From the NCBI RefSeq assembly GCF_000166335.1, contig NC_014657.1:1-64000 (forward strand): 64,000 nucleotides of DNA. Direction: 5' to 3'. Of this stretch, positions 11,377 to 22,032 are shown piece by piece. The translations under genes and the position numbers were made by a program. Within the stretch, counting starts at the first letter, position 1; every line of letters begins with the position of its first letter. The notes below the pieces were generated by a model that saw nothing but the letters and a program-made list of their open reading frames with translations, had not been told where the DNA came from and did not search any database. The stretch is from Caldicellulosiruptor owensensis OL (GTDB lineage: Bacteria > Bacillota > Thermoanaerobacteria > Caldicellulosiruptorales > Caldicellulosiruptoraceae).

Positions 11377-13377
11377 TCAGATTTCGAAAAAGTTTGTATT
11401 TTCAACAAGAGAATTTGATACATTTGCTAACTGCTGGGCATTTTCGGCAATTTCTTCAGAACCACGTGCAACTTCGTGAGATGCTGCTGCGATTTCTTCG
11501 CCTGATGCGGCTGTTTGCTGAGAAACAGCTGTAATTTTTTCCACGTTCGAGGTTATTTCATTGGTCATTTGTTTATTTACAGAAATTAAAGAAACTGCAG
11601 TGTTTATTTCAGGTGAAATTTCATAAATGGAGTTAATTATTAACTTCAAGTCAGATACAGTTTGATTTATTGCTCCAAGCTGAACATTGCTTTGTTCAGA
11701 AAGTTTTTCAGCAGCATTTATTATCTGTTCAAGTTCTGTTTTTATTTCATTTATCATTGTTGTTATTATTTTTACAGAGTCTTTTGATTGTTCAGCAAGT
11801 TTTCTTATTTCGTATGCTACAACTGAAAATCCTTTTCCACTTTCTCCTGCTTTTGCAGCTTCAATTGAAGCATTCAATGCTAATAAGTTTGTCTGGTCAG
11901 AAATACTTTTTATTGTTTGAATAATTGTTTCGATATTAGAAGTTTTTTGAGTAAATCCGTCTATAACTGATCGCATATTGCTGAATTGTTCTATAAAATT
12001 ATTAGAAATTTGAACAACTTCAGTAAGTTTCTGTTCACCCTGTTTAGAATACGAAACAGTACTTTTTGCAAGTTCGATGATATTACTGAAAACACTTTCC
12101 AATTTCTCAAAACTTTCCAAATAACTCTTTTGCAAATTAAGAAGGTTTGTCAAAGATTCTGCTATTTCCGACATTCCTTGTGCAAGCTGATCTGTGGAGC
12201 TTGAAATTTCTTCAGAAGAAGAAGAAATTTCTTCTGATATAGCAGATAGATTCATCGCAGTTGAGTTAACAGTATTTGCGTTATCCTGTATTGATTTGAT
12301 TGTTTTTGAGATTTTTGATATTGCAAAATTGTATTCTTCTATTACTTCACTAATTTCTTTTATAATTGTATTGTCTTCTATAAAACTATTTAATTTTCCT
12401 GAAGCAAGATTTTGTGATGCAATTTTAATCTTCTTAAATGATGAAAGTATAAACAAACTAAATAAAATTAAGATAATTGTTACGAAAAATGAGATTATAA
12501 GTGTAACTACTATTACTTTATTTCTGGTTGATGTTATAATACTTTGAATTTCTTCTTTTTCTAAGGCAGAGAAATATATCAAATTGGTAAGTTCATCGTA
12601 TCTGTAAAATGCAGTCTTTTCTTTTCCTTTGTATACATAGTTTATAAATCCCTGCTTTTCTTTCTTCATTTTATCTAAATAAGGTTTTAAAACAGAATCT
12701 GTTCCTATTCTAGATTTATCAGGATGTATTAATATCTTACCATCTGATGACAAAACAACAATGTAACCAGATTTTCCAACTTTAGTTTTAGAAATTTTTT
12801 CTGAAAAATTTTTTAAACTTATATCTGCGCCTATTACACCTATGACATTGTTTCCGGTTTTTACAGTTTTAGATACTGTTGTTATAAGCTGTTTTGTTAT
12901 TACATCAACATATATGCTACTCAAAATAACTTTACCAGGATTTTTCGAAGCTTCTATATACCACGGACGTTTTCGAGCATCATAATTAGAAGGAAGTTCT
13001 GAATAAGGATATATCAGGAGTTTTCCATTGCTGTTAAAACCAAAATAAATATATTGAATATCTGATTTATAAACGTTTGAGATTGATTTAAAATATGATA
13101 AAACTTCTGATTTTATATCCTGATTTTCAAATTTTAAAGCCTGCACTTTTGGATAGTTTGATATAATTTCAATTTGATTCATAATTTCTTTAATATTTTT
13201 CCTTAATTCTTCAGAAGCTGCTAGTGTGGAATTTTGAAATATGTTTTTTTGCTGATTTTCTAAATTATTGCTAACAGTTGTAACGGTAATTAGTTGAACT
13301 ATACCTACTGTCAATAAAAGTATAGAAATTAAAGGAATAATTAAAAAAAGTGCAAATTTTATCTTAAATTTTTTCAC
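11377..13377 (-). CDS. Methyl-accepting chemotaxis protein with extracellular Cache sensor
   Basis: This 666-residue receptor has a first membrane helix (about 8-30), a long extracellular sensor of dCache type (about 40-275, with [13 protein letters not shown]), a second helix (about 285-312), a HAMP linker and a cytoplasmic signalling domain with the hairpin tip [20 protein letters not shown]. It should bind a small molecule outside and control CheA kinase inside; the ligand is unknown. The start is GTG at 13377, because the upstream ATG overlapping it runs at once into TGA. No other chemotaxis genes are in the window. Confidence 0.93.
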   Translation of the reverse strand: MKKFKIKFALFLIIPLISILLLTVGIVQLITVTTVSNNLENQQKNIFQNSTLAASEELRKNIKEIMNQIEIISNYPKVQALKFENQDIKSEVLSYFKSISNVYKSDIQYIYFGFNSNGKLLIYPYSELPSNYDARKRPWYIEASKNPGKVILSSIYVDVITKQLITTVSKTVKTGNNVIGVIGADISLKNFSEKISKTKVGKSGYIVVLSSDGKILIHPDKSRIGTDSVLKPYLDKMKKEKQGFINYVYKGKEKTAFYRYDELTNLIYFSALEKEEIQSIITSTRNKVIVVTLIISFFVTIILILFSLFILSSFKKIKIASQNLASGKLNSFIEDNTIIKEISEVIEEYNFAISKISKTIKSIQDNANTVNSTAMNLSAISEEISSSSEEISSSTDQLAQGMSEIAESLTNLLNLQKSYLESFEKLESVFSNIIELAKSTVSYSKQGEQKLTEVVQISNNFIEQFSNMRSVIDGFTQKTSNIETIIQTIKSISDQTNLLALNASIEAAKAGESGKGFSVVAYEIRKLAEQSKDSVKIITTMINEIKTELEQIINAAEKLSEQSNVQLGAINQTVSDLKLIINSIYEISPEINTAVSLISVNKQMTNEITSNVEKITAVSQQTAASGEEIAAASHEVARGSEEIAENAQQLANVSNSLVENTNFFEI

Positions 13378-13441
13378 ATTTCTTCACCGTTCCTTTTTAA
13401 TTTGATATATTTTTTGTACCCAAATCAATGTACAATAAACC

Positions 13442-13470
13442 ATTGTATACTGGATACTTACTTTTTTCAA
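13442..13470 (-). promoter_or_regulatory. Promoter of the chemotaxis receptor gene
   Basis: On the minus strand, TTGAAA (13465-13470) and TACAAT (13442-13447) are 17 bases apart. The TACAAT box is also one arm of an inverted repeat, TACAAT-N5-ATTGTA (13431-13447), that could be an operator. Confidence 0.55.
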
Positions 13471-13626
13471 CAGAAGATATCTGATAACACTACCAATTCT
13501 GCATTTTTTAAGACACTATATTTTGATTTATTTTGTATTTTAATTTTCTAAAAATTTCTACTCTAAAAAGCCTTGTTTTTTGGTATAATAATTACATAAA
13601 GAATTGCTTTTAAGAAGTGGTAAAAG

Positions 13627-14172
13627 ATGATAATAAATTCTCTAAATACTTATTCAGGACTAAACGTAGATTACAGAATATACAGTGAGGCAGAAAAAGC
13701 TGGTGGGGAAAATTTAGCTATTTTCAGTCTTTCCAGAAAAGATACTGAAAAAAATAGTATAGCAAAGCAGCAAAAAGAGTTCAATGACCCAAAAATAAGG
13801 TTTTTAAAGAGAATTGGTATTTTGGAATGTAAAACGTGTAAAGACAGAAAGTATCAGGATGTATCGAACGACCCTGGAGTATCTTTCAAAACTCCTTCGC
13901 ATATCTCACCAGAGTTTTCAGCAAGTGCTGTTTTGGCACATGAAAGAGAACATGTAACAAGAGAAACTCAAAATGCAAAAGAAAAAGGCAAAGAGGTTGT
14001 ATCTTCAAGCATTTCACTGACATTAAGCGTTTGTCCGGAGTGTGGAAGAGTTTATGTCTCTGGTGGAAAAACTAAGGTTGTAACAAAAAGCACATATAAA
14101 GATCCTTTTATAGAAAATTATAATAGAAATATAATAGAAAATTTTGGATTTTTTGTAGATACTGTAATTTAA
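13627..14172 (+). CDS. Putative zinc-motif protein, SprA-related type
   Basis: This 181-residue protein has the motif AHEREHVTRE, an HExEH-like metal-binding helix, flanked by two CxxC pairs (CKTCK near residue 60, CPECG near 137) and the segment DPGVSFKTPSHISPEFSASAV. That layout recalls small putative metallopeptidase-like proteins of the SprA-related group found in many bacteria; no activity is established. It has no signal peptide. TATAAT at 13584-13589 is a likely -10 box, and a terminator follows the stop. It converges on the EF-hand-like gene downstream. Confidence 0.65.
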   Translation: MIINSLNTYSGLNVDYRIYSEAEKAGGENLAIFSLSRKDTEKNSIAKQQKEFNDPKIRFLKRIGILECKTCKDRKYQDVSNDPGVSFKTPSHISPEFSASAVLAHEREHVTRETQNAKEKGKEVVSSSISLTLSVCPECGRVYVSGGKTKVVTKSTYKDPFIENYNRNIIENFGFFVDTVI

Positions 14173-14187
14173 TGATTGTAAAAAGAT

Positions 14188-14226
14188 AAAAGGGGCTATG
14201 CAATTATTTTCAGCAAAGCCCCTTTT
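14188..14226. terminator. Shared terminator between convergent genes
   Basis: AAAAGGGGCT near 14188-14197 pairs with AGCCCCTTTT at 14217-14226, with an A-run on one side and a T-run on the other, so it is probably bidirectional. It separates the zinc-motif gene from the EF-hand-like gene. Confidence 0.8.
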
Positions 14227-14254
14227 CTTGTTGTTTTATATCTTACAAGATATT

Positions 14255-15280
14255 TTAGATTGCAATATCAATGTGCTGCAAAATTCCCGGCTTTCCACTT
14301 TCAAATAGAAAAATTCCTGTTTTTTGAACGGTTCCAAGAGTTTTATTATTTTCTGAATTTTGCAGGTTATACTGACTATCTATATTTCCAAGGAAAATTG
14401 CACCTATGTTGAGTTCTTTTATCTTCAGGATTTTATCTTCTGATTCAGTTTTTATCCATACAAGAAGATTTGAAAACACTTCATCGTTTTCATCAATCCA
14501 TCCGTTTTTGTCTGAATCATATTGTGATAGTTCTAAAAAGCCGTCGTTCAATGCTGGTCCAAAAAGTTCAGAACCATTGTCAATTTTTCCATTTTGATTT
14601 TTATCTAAAGCCAAAAATCCGTTGCCTTTTGAAAGAAGAGGAACTTTATCAAGTTTTGAATCAATATCAATGTCAAACTCAAACGTTTTTGGTACAAAAG
14701 AAGGTAGTTTTCCGTCAAAGTTTATAACAAGCGGATCAACATTTTTTGGCATTCCAAATCTGATGTCAATGTCAAACCTTTCAGCAAAAGATTGTGAAAA
14801 ATTTAAATTCAAATCTATGTTGATTTCTTTTGCATCCTGTGTTTTAACAATAGCCTTGGCTGAAAAACTAAAGTCTGTTTTGAGCTCTCTTGAATAGCTT
14901 GCAGAAAGTCTGAAACCATAAGGAGCTATCTGGTTTTGAGTCTGTATCTTTATGTTTTCATTTGCCTCTTGCTGGTCTGTTTTCAACTTTTCTAATAGCT
15001 TGAATTTTACTTTTTTACCTGTAATTTTACTCAAAAGCTTTTCAATCAAAAGAATTTTGAGCTTGTCTTCTGGCAAAATTTCAATTTCATCTTTTATATC
15101 CTGACAGTTTTGATTTTTCTCACAGGAAATCTTTTGTATATTTTTAGCTTTATCTGAAATTTCAACCAAATAAGCAGGAGTTGTAGTATTTTGCCACACC
15201 TCGAACTCAACTTTGCTTTCAGTCTTTTCTATCCTTTGTATTTCAGAAGACAGTTTTACATAACTTTGTTCAATTCTCAT
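14255..15280 (-). CDS. Conserved protein with EF-hand-like calcium-binding segments
   Basis: The 341-residue protein has two acidic loops of EF-hand/dockerin type: DKNQNGKIDNGSELFG (around 225) and DSDKNGWIDENDEVFSNLLVW (around 250). The N-terminal half is charged and not recognised. There is no signal peptide, so calcium binding would be intracellular or the protein leaves by another route. Genes with this FLALDKNQNG..ELFG layout are common in Firmicutes and Proteobacteria but lack a known role. AAGGTGAAATGGT precedes the ATG. It converges on the zinc-motif gene; whether they act together is unknown. Confidence 0.65.
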   Translation of the reverse strand: MRIEQSYVKLSSEIQRIEKTESKVEFEVWQNTTTPAYLVEISDKAKNIQKISCEKNQNCQDIKDEIEILPEDKLKILLIEKLLSKITGKKVKFKLLEKLKTDQQEANENIKIQTQNQIAPYGFRLSASYSRELKTDFSFSAKAIVKTQDAKEINIDLNLNFSQSFAERFDIDIRFGMPKNVDPLVINFDGKLPSFVPKTFEFDIDIDSKLDKVPLLSKGNGFLALDKNQNGKIDNGSELFGPALNDGFLELSQYDSDKNGWIDENDEVFSNLLVWIKTESEDKILKIKELNIGAIFLGNIDSQYNLQNSENNKTLGTVQKTGIFLFESGKPGILQHIDIAI

Positions 15281-15499
15281 ACCATTTCACCTTTTTTGAG
15301 AATTTATATTTTAATTATCGAAAAGTTATACGAAAAATTTAATTTTTTAACGTGCAGATGACAACATTCAGAATTTATACAATCAATACAATACAGTATT
15401 AATTTCAAAATTAAATTTTTACAAAATAAATTGTTTTAAAAGTTTATCATTAGGGTAATAAATATGTGGAAAGAAAAAATATCAAAAGGAGAGGTTGAG

Positions 15500-16162
15500 A
15501 TGGAAATTATAAACAGGATTCCACTTCTGGGAGAAAAGTTTCCTGGCATGACAGTAAAAACAACACATGGAATGATAAAACTTCCAGATGATTATGCAGG
15601 CAAATGGTTTGTGTTATTTTCACATCCCGGTGATTTTACACCTGTTTGCACAACTGAGTTTGTTGCGTTTGCAAAAAAGGCAGATGAGTTTAAAAAATTA
15701 AATGCTGAGCTTATTGGGCTTTCGGTTGATCAGGTTTTTGCTCACATAAAGTGGGTTGAATGGATTGAAGAAAAGCTTGGAGTAAAAATTCCTTTCCCTG
15801 TTATTGCCGATGAACTTGGTATGGTTGCTAAAACTCTTGGGATGATTCATGAGGCAAAAGGGACAAATACTGTCAGAGCTGTTTTTATTGTGGATGATAA
15901 AGGTGTTTTGAGGCTTATGATGTATTATCCCCAAGAGGTTGGAAGAAGTATAGATGAGATACTTCGAGCATTGAAAGCTTTGCAGGTTTCAACACAAAAC
16001 GGTGTTGCACTTCCTGAAAACTGGCCAAACAATAGTTTGATTGGCGACAAGGTAATAATTCCACCTGCTGCAACAGAGGATTTGGCAAAAGAAAGGCTTC
16101 AAAAAGCCAAAGCTGGCGAGATTGAGTGTTTTGACTGGTGGTTTTGTTATAAGAAGCTGTGA
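15500..16162 (+). CDS. Peroxiredoxin (Prx6/1-Cys-type AhpC/TSA family)
   Basis: It reduces hydrogen peroxide and organic peroxides in the cytoplasm. The 220 residues have the peroxidatic site [13 protein letters not shown] with Cys50 and a long C-terminal arm with Cys210 and Cys216 in [10 protein letters not shown]. That arm resembles archaeal-type Prx6 proteins of thermophiles, where extra C-terminal cysteines take part in the cycle. The ATG at 15500 is chosen for the upstream AAAGGAG at 15485-15491; the frame is open 12 codons further. A hairpin (GAGGCTA at 16161, TAGCCTC at 16193) overlaps the stop, and a better terminator follows. Confidence 0.93.
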   Translation: MEIINRIPLLGEKFPGMTVKTTHGMIKLPDDYAGKWFVLFSHPGDFTPVCTTEFVAFAKKADEFKKLNAELIGLSVDQVFAHIKWVEWIEEKLGVKIPFPVIADELGMVAKTLGMIHEAKGTNTVRAVFIVDDKGVLRLMMYYPQEVGRSIDEILRALKALQVSTQNGVALPENWPNNSLIGDKVIIPPAATEDLAKERLQKAKAGEIECFDWWFCYKKL

Positions 16163-16236
16163 GGCTATTTTGTAAATGATAAAAGATTTATTTAGCCTCC
16201 TAATATCAAAAATGTATTTGTTATAAAAAATTGTCT

Positions 16237-16263
16237 GGGCAAGGTTATTTTCCTTGCCCTTTT
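16237..16263. terminator. Terminator between peroxiredoxin and WG-repeat genes
   Basis: GGGCAAGG (16237-16244) pairs with CCTTGCCC (16252-16259), followed by TTTT. It serves the peroxiredoxin gene and overlaps the end of the convergent WG-repeat gene. Confidence 0.75.
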
Positions 16264-17768
16264 AAAACAAGTCCAACCTTTTTTGATTTTTTGTCAATCA
16301 CAACATAGCCGAATTTGGGGAAGATAAGTGAATATTTATAACTCGAATAACCAGAGGAATTTAATATGGAATCTGATGCATATTTAAACCTGTAAGTTTC
16401 AGTATCAACAAACATGTATTGTGAGTTCTTTGCTGAAAATTTCAAAACAAAATTGCCTTTTGTATCTATAAGTCCAACATAATCCTTTGTAGAGACAGTA
16501 GCTAACTTAGCAAAAAATGCACCTGCAAAAGTAAATTGTGGTTTTATAACAAGATTTCCAGAAGAATTTATATAACCCCACAAGCCCGACTTTTTTACAG
16601 CTGCATATCCTTCAGAAAAGTTTTCTGCTTTGTCAAACTGGGGTTTTATGACTATTTTAAAGTTTTTATCCATAAATCCCCACTTTCCATTTTGTTCAAA
16701 AGCTATAAATCCTTCACTGAGTTCTTTTATATCATCAAATTGGGGTTTAACCACATAATTGCCGTTTATATCAACAATTCCCCACTTTTTATTTTTACAA
16801 ACTGCCATTAATTTATTCACTTCTACGTATTTCACATTTTCGTACGCTTCTTTACTTTTCGTTCTTGTAAGACCTTTGTTAGTATACTTTTCAAACACAA
16901 GGTAGTATTTGTTATTTACAATTTCGTATAAAATATAACTTGATGATGTTTTTTCTATTTCATTTTTGGTTGAAGGTGGTGAAGATTTTGATTCATTTGC
17001 TAACATATCCTGCAGAGCTTCTGTGAACTTGGTGTCTGATAAAGCTTCTTTAAAAGAATTGTACTTCAAATCCACAAATACATTTCCATTTGTATCGACA
17101 GCTCCGCACTTTCCATCTTTTGAAACAAGAATGTATTCTAAATAAGAGTTTGGCCAAATTCCATCTTTTAAATCAAGAGCATAAAGACAAAACTCTTTAT
17201 TGTTTTCATTTGGCAAGGTACACTTTATATGGGGATTAGAGTATTTTGCATTTGGGTTGTATGAGAGCACAACAACAAAGTACATTTTGTCAAACTGAGG
17301 TGTGATATAAGCTTTTTTGTCCAGATTTAAAAAACCGTATTTGTCATCTTTTTTGCAAACATATAAATTCAGCCATGGGTTTAAAACTTCAAAAGAGTCT
17401 AACTCAGGTTTTGGGAGAATTTTAAGATTTGAATCCACAAATCCTGCTTTTCCATTTTGCCATACAATAAAAATGTCTTTGTAAAACTTATCCTTAATCC
17501 CCATTATTGAAGGTCCATCGTAAACTATAGGCTCTATTCTATCAAACTGAGGCTTTAAAAGAACATTGCCAGATGAGCTTAGGATTCCCCATTTTCCTCC
17601 TTGAAGATAAGAAATCCAGCCGTTTGGCCAGAACAAAACATTTTCAAACTGCGGCTTTATATACACAAACTTTTGAGAAGAGGCTTGCTGAGAGTATGCC
17701 AAGGTCAATGTGCCAATGACCCAAACAACTGCCAGCAGGAAACAAACTAACCTTTTAATTCTTTTCAC
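16245..17768 (-). CDS. Secreted WG-repeat protein
   Basis: After a signal peptide (LVCFLLAVVWVIGTLTLAYS), the 507-residue protein is built from WG beta repeats of the form KWG-(V/I)-x-G-N-x-V-(V/I)-KPQFD; at least eight copies are visible, such as KWGILSSSGNVLLKPQFD. The family is widespread and thought to form extracellular binding scaffolds; no ligand is known. The GTG at 17768 is the likely start: GGGGGAG, which contains the upstream ATG at 17783, lies 7 bases before it. It is a single gene. Confidence 0.85.
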   Translation of the reverse strand: MKRIKRLVCFLLAVVWVIGTLTLAYSQQASSQKFVYIKPQFENVLFWPNGWISYLQGGKWGILSSSGNVLLKPQFDRIEPIVYDGPSIMGIKDKFYKDIFIVWQNGKAGFVDSNLKILPKPELDSFEVLNPWLNLYVCKKDDKYGFLNLDKKAYITPQFDKMYFVVVLSYNPNAKYSNPHIKCTLPNENNKEFCLYALDLKDGIWPNSYLEYILVSKDGKCGAVDTNGNVFVDLKYNSFKEALSDTKFTEALQDMLANESKSSPPSTKNEIEKTSSSYILYEIVNNKYYLVFEKYTNKGLTRTKSKEAYENVKYVEVNKLMAVCKNKKWGIVDINGNYVVKPQFDDIKELSEGFIAFEQNGKWGFMDKNFKIVIKPQFDKAENFSEGYAAVKKSGLWGYINSSGNLVIKPQFTFAGAFFAKLATVSTKDYVGLIDTKGNFVLKFSAKNSQYMFVDTETYRFKYASDSILNSSGYSSYKYSLIFPKFGYVVIDKKSKKVGLVLKGQGK

Positions 17769-18009
17769 CAAAATCTCCCCCATTTTACAATTTTTCTTTG
17801 CAAGCTTTTCACAGCCAGTAGTCGAGTTCAGTCATGCCACAGATATTTAAACAAAAAATGACTTCAAGGATATTATAAGCAATTTTTCAAATAGGTGCAA
17901 GTGAAAAATAATGTACACAGTTAATTTTTAACATGAGATTTAGTACAATTAAATAGTGGGTATATATATCCTTGTAGCCAAAAAATATGTGGGAAGGAGA
18001 AGTGAAGAA

Positions 18010-18579
18010 TTGAAGAAAGGCACAAAAATCCTTTTAGCTATTTTAGTTTTAGTTGTAGTGCTTGTTGTGTACACCTTTTCAACATACAATAGCCTTGTGC
18101 GCTTGAAAGAGAATGTTGACAGCAAATGGAGCCAGGTTGAAAATCAGCTGCAAAGAAGGGCAGACTTAATTCCGAACCTGGTTAACACTGTCAAAGGCTA
18201 TGCAAAACACGAAAAAGAGATTTTTGAAACTCTTGCTCAGGCAAGGTCAAGGCTTTTAAATTCCTCAACAGTAGAAGATAAAGCAAAGGCAAACGATGAG
18301 CTTTCATCGGCAATTTCAAGGCTTTTGATGATAGTTGAAAACTACCCAAATCTCAAGGCAGACAAAGCATTTGTGCAGCTTATGGATGAGCTATCTGGTA
18401 CAGAAAACAGAATTGCCGTTGCAAGAAAGGATTACAACGACGCAGTAAAACAGTACAACATGAAAATAAAGGTTTTTCCAAATGTTTTGATTGCGAGGAT
18501 GTTTGGATTTGAAGAGCGCCAGTATTTTCAGGCATCAAGCCAAGCAAAGAGCGTGCCTTCGGTTGACTTTTCGAAATGA
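18010..18579 (+). CDS. LemA family membrane protein
   Basis: The 189-residue protein has an N-terminal membrane helix (about 5-25) and the LemA core (NSLVRLKENVDSKWSQVENQLQRRADLIPNLV, ending with the FGFEERQYF motif), a helical bundle of unknown biochemical role. The TTG at 18010 is chosen as start: GGAAGGAGAAG at 17992-18002 is 7 bases away. The next gene encodes a TPM-domain protein, the usual LemA partner. TTAATT/TACAAT at 17921-17949 with 17-base spacing is a possible promoter. Confidence 0.93.
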   Translation: MKKGTKILLAILVLVVVLVVYTFSTYNSLVRLKENVDSKWSQVENQLQRRADLIPNLVNTVKGYAKHEKEIFETLAQARSRLLNSSTVEDKAKANDELSSAISRLLMIVENYPNLKADKAFVQLMDELSGTENRIAVARKDYNDAVKQYNMKIKVFPNVLIARMFGFEERQYFQASSQAKSVPSVDFSK

Positions 18580-18596
18580 AAAGGAGAAGATTGGCA

Positions 18597-19481
18597 ATGA
18601 AAATAAATCAAGGTTTAATTTGCAGAGTTTTTTCAGCAGTGTTTATAATTGCAGTTTCAAGCTTTTTGATTACGAGTTTTACTTTTTCTGAAGTCCAGGT
18701 TCCCAAAAAACCTGGTGAAAATATCTATGTCTTTGACTATGCTAATTTAATTGATAGCTCTGATGAAGAAGAGATGAGGGCTCTGGCAAGGGAAATTGAA
18801 GATAAATCAAAGGCGGAGATAATTGTTGTTACAGTAGAAACTCTTGGCAGCTATACAATAGAAGAGTATGCAAACAAGCTTTTCAAAAGCTGGGGGATTG
18901 GCGACAAAAAGCTTGACAATGGGGTTTTGATTCTTGTCAACAGGGAGAATTTGCTATCTGGTAAAAAAGGAAGAATAAGAATAGAAGTCGGGTATGGTTT
19001 GGAAGGTGCAATTCCGGATGGCAAGGCAGGCAGAATTCTTGATGAATATGCTCTTCCTGCCTTTGAAAACAAAGAATATTCAAAGGGAATAAAAGATACA
19101 TTTTTTGTAGTTGCAGGTGAGGTTGCAAAAGAGTATGGTGTTGAGATAAATTCAATAGAGGGCTTTAAAAATTATGAAAGTGAACATTCAAATGACAAAA
19201 GCAATGCTGTGATGACTGTTTTTGTGGCAATTTTGATTGGTTTTTCTTTATTAATAACGGGGATAGTAATTTTACTTGCATATAAAAATCCAAAACTTTT
19301 TAATGATTCTCAATATACTATGTGGCAGTGGGAAAAGAGGATTTATTTTAAAGATAAGTTTGACAAAGACGATGAAGATGATAATGATGATTCTTTTAAA
19401 TGGTTTGGAGGAGGTTCATCGGGAGGTGGATTTGGAGGTTTTGGAGGAGGGTCATCTGGTGGTGGCGGTGCGAGCAGATAA
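18597..19481 (+). CDS. TPM-domain (YgcG-like) membrane protein
   Basis: The 294-residue protein has a signal peptide, a TPM/repair_PSII-like domain (about 35-180, starting VFDYANLIDSSDEEEMR and with KGRIRIEVGYGLEGAIPDGKAGRIL), a membrane helix around 205-228, and a glycine-serine tail (GGGFGGFGGGSSGGG). TPM proteins commonly pair with LemA and may act at the membrane in quality control; the role is inferred from the family. The ATG at 18597 follows AAGGAGAAG; the frame starts 7 codons earlier, overlapping lemA. Confidence 0.9.
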   Translation: MKINQGLICRVFSAVFIIAVSSFLITSFTFSEVQVPKKPGENIYVFDYANLIDSSDEEEMRALAREIEDKSKAEIIVVTVETLGSYTIEEYANKLFKSWGIGDKKLDNGVLILVNRENLLSGKKGRIRIEVGYGLEGAIPDGKAGRILDEYALPAFENKEYSKGIKDTFFVVAGEVAKEYGVEINSIEGFKNYESEHSNDKSNAVMTVFVAILIGFSLLITGIVILLAYKNPKLFNDSQYTMWQWEKRIYFKDKFDKDDEDDNDDSFKWFGGGSSGGGFGGFGGGSSGGGGASR

Positions 19482-19518
19482 AAAAGGACCGTCTGGTTAC
19501 TGTTTGACGGTCCTTTTT
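19481..19518 (+). terminator. Terminator after the LemA-TPM pair
   Basis: A perfect 13-bp stem, 19481-19493 with 19506-19518 (AAAAAGGACCGTC and its complement), ends in a T-run and touches the stop codon. Confidence 0.92.
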
Positions 19519-19765
19519 GAATGTAAAGAGAACTTTCATATTCCTGAGGGATGAAAAATTCCAGTTAGCTAAAGCCAGTATTTTTCAGAATGAGTTTATC
19601 TTTTTAAAACCGAGATCTCTAATTTTGAATCACCGCATCATATTTTATCACCTGTAATTTTTAATTTCACAGGATTTACAGTTTTATTTAAGATTTCCAA
19701 GGTTTCGTCTGGATTTAGGTTATCTAAAATAGTCAATTTTTCTTCACCAAAGATTTAAAATAACT
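19519..19765 (-). pseudogene. Decayed coding remnant downstream of thiT
   Basis: This gap has no intact gene but reads like protein on the minus strand. From 19748 down, one frame gives GEEKLTILDNLNPDETLEIL and on to TGDKI; after an in-frame TGA at about 19638-19640 the same frame continues as CGDSKLEISVLKR. A shifted frame then gives KDKLILKNTGFS, a TAA, and LEFFIPQEYESSLYIQKG. Two stops and one frame change in under 90 codons point to a dead gene. The family is not recognised. It could instead be chance, since the sequence is AT-rich. Confidence 0.4.
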
Positions 19766-19786
19766 ATTTCAAAAGTTTTCTTTTTC

Positions 19787-20419
19787 TCAGGTTTGAGCTT
19801 TTACCCTATCAATAGAATTTTTCAGACCTGGAATAAAAGCTAATACAAAACACACAGCAAGGTCAGGAGCTAAATAAGTTGCGTTGTAGATTATAGAATA
19901 TAAAAGTGGGCTTGTTCCTTTTGGTGCATATGAAGCAAAAAACACAACTCCAGATATAACATGAAAAACAAACCTTCCAAACCCACCTGCTAAAATACCC
20001 AGGGGTAAATTTTTTCTGAAAAATCCTGCAAATCCAAGCGCACCAAAGGCAAGAGGATAGTCTAAAATCAGCTGAGCCCAGTGAACAACATATGGGTCTT
20101 GTATTAGCTGCAGTATTCCATAAGCCATTCCTGCAACAATACCGGCAAATGGTCCAAACATATAAGCATATGCAAAAAGAGGGAGCATGCTTGCAGGTGT
20201 GATAGAACCGCCCTGTGGCATTCTGTAAAGTTTAATAAAGGAGAGTATGAACGACAGCGATATAGCAACACCACCATATACAAGAGCTTTTGTTGTAAAT
20301 TTCTGGCGCTTTTGTGCAAGGTACAGGAAGATGCTGATAAATATCAGGATAATTACTATAGCAAGAGAATACCACTTTATCTTCTCAAAGTCTTTGAATA
20401 TACTTAAAATGCTATTCAT
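19787..20419 (-). CDS. thiT: Thiamine transporter substrate-binding subunit ThiT (ECF type)
   Basis: ThiT is the membrane S-component that binds thiamine and works with the shared ECF energizing module (EcfA-EcfA'-EcfT), which is not in this window. The 210-residue protein has about six membrane helices and the family signature MPQGGSITPASMLPLFAYAY plus IQDPYVVHWAQLILDYPLAFGALG. The ATG at 20419 is 9 bases after AAGGAG. TATAAT on the minus strand at 20456-20461 leaves a leader of only about 30 bases, too short for a TPP riboswitch. Confidence 0.92.
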   Translation of the reverse strand: MNSILSIFKDFEKIKWYSLAIVIILIFISIFLYLAQKRQKFTTKALVYGGVAISLSFILSFIKLYRMPQGGSITPASMLPLFAYAYMFGPFAGIVAGMAYGILQLIQDPYVVHWAQLILDYPLAFGALGFAGFFRKNLPLGILAGGFGRFVFHVISGVVFFASYAPKGTSPLLYSIIYNATYLAPDLAVCFVLAFIPGLKNSIDRVKAQT

Positions 20420-20555
20420 AAATTTCAACTCCTTTTTTGAATTTCTGCTTTAATAATTATACCACAGCCGAATAACAAAAAGAATTTGAGTACTTAAAAA
20501 ACTTACTTCATTCTGATATAATATTAAAGGGCTTTTAATATCTTTTATATGATAA

Positions 20556-21872
<1,317 letters not shown>

Positions 21873-21884
21873 TGAAGGAAAAAT

Positions 21885-21924
21885 AAAAGCCATCCGATAG
21901 TATAATTAATTCGGGTGGCTTTTT
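21885..21924 (+). terminator. Terminator after purA
   Basis: AAAAGCCATCCGA (21885-21897) pairs with TCGGGTGGCTTTT (21911-21923; one G:T pair), followed by T. Confidence 0.88.
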
Positions 21925-21968
21925 GTGTTACTTTGATGATGAATAAAGTGTTTTTTTGTGGGAATAAC

Positions 21969-21997
21969 TTAACTTTTTTTGAGATTGGGTGTATAAT
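21969..21997 (+). promoter_or_regulatory. Promoter of the ABC exporter pair
   Basis: TTAACT (21969-21974) and TATAAT (21992-21997) are 17 bases apart, 36 bases before the TTG start. Confidence 0.6.
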
Positions 21998-22032
21998 AGA
22001 TATCAGGAAATACAAAAAGGAGATGGGATAAA

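Noticed and set aside
19638..19640. UGA as selenocysteine in the thiT-adjacent remnant
   Set aside because: The frame also has a frame change and another stop nearby, and no SECIS-like hairpin is evident.
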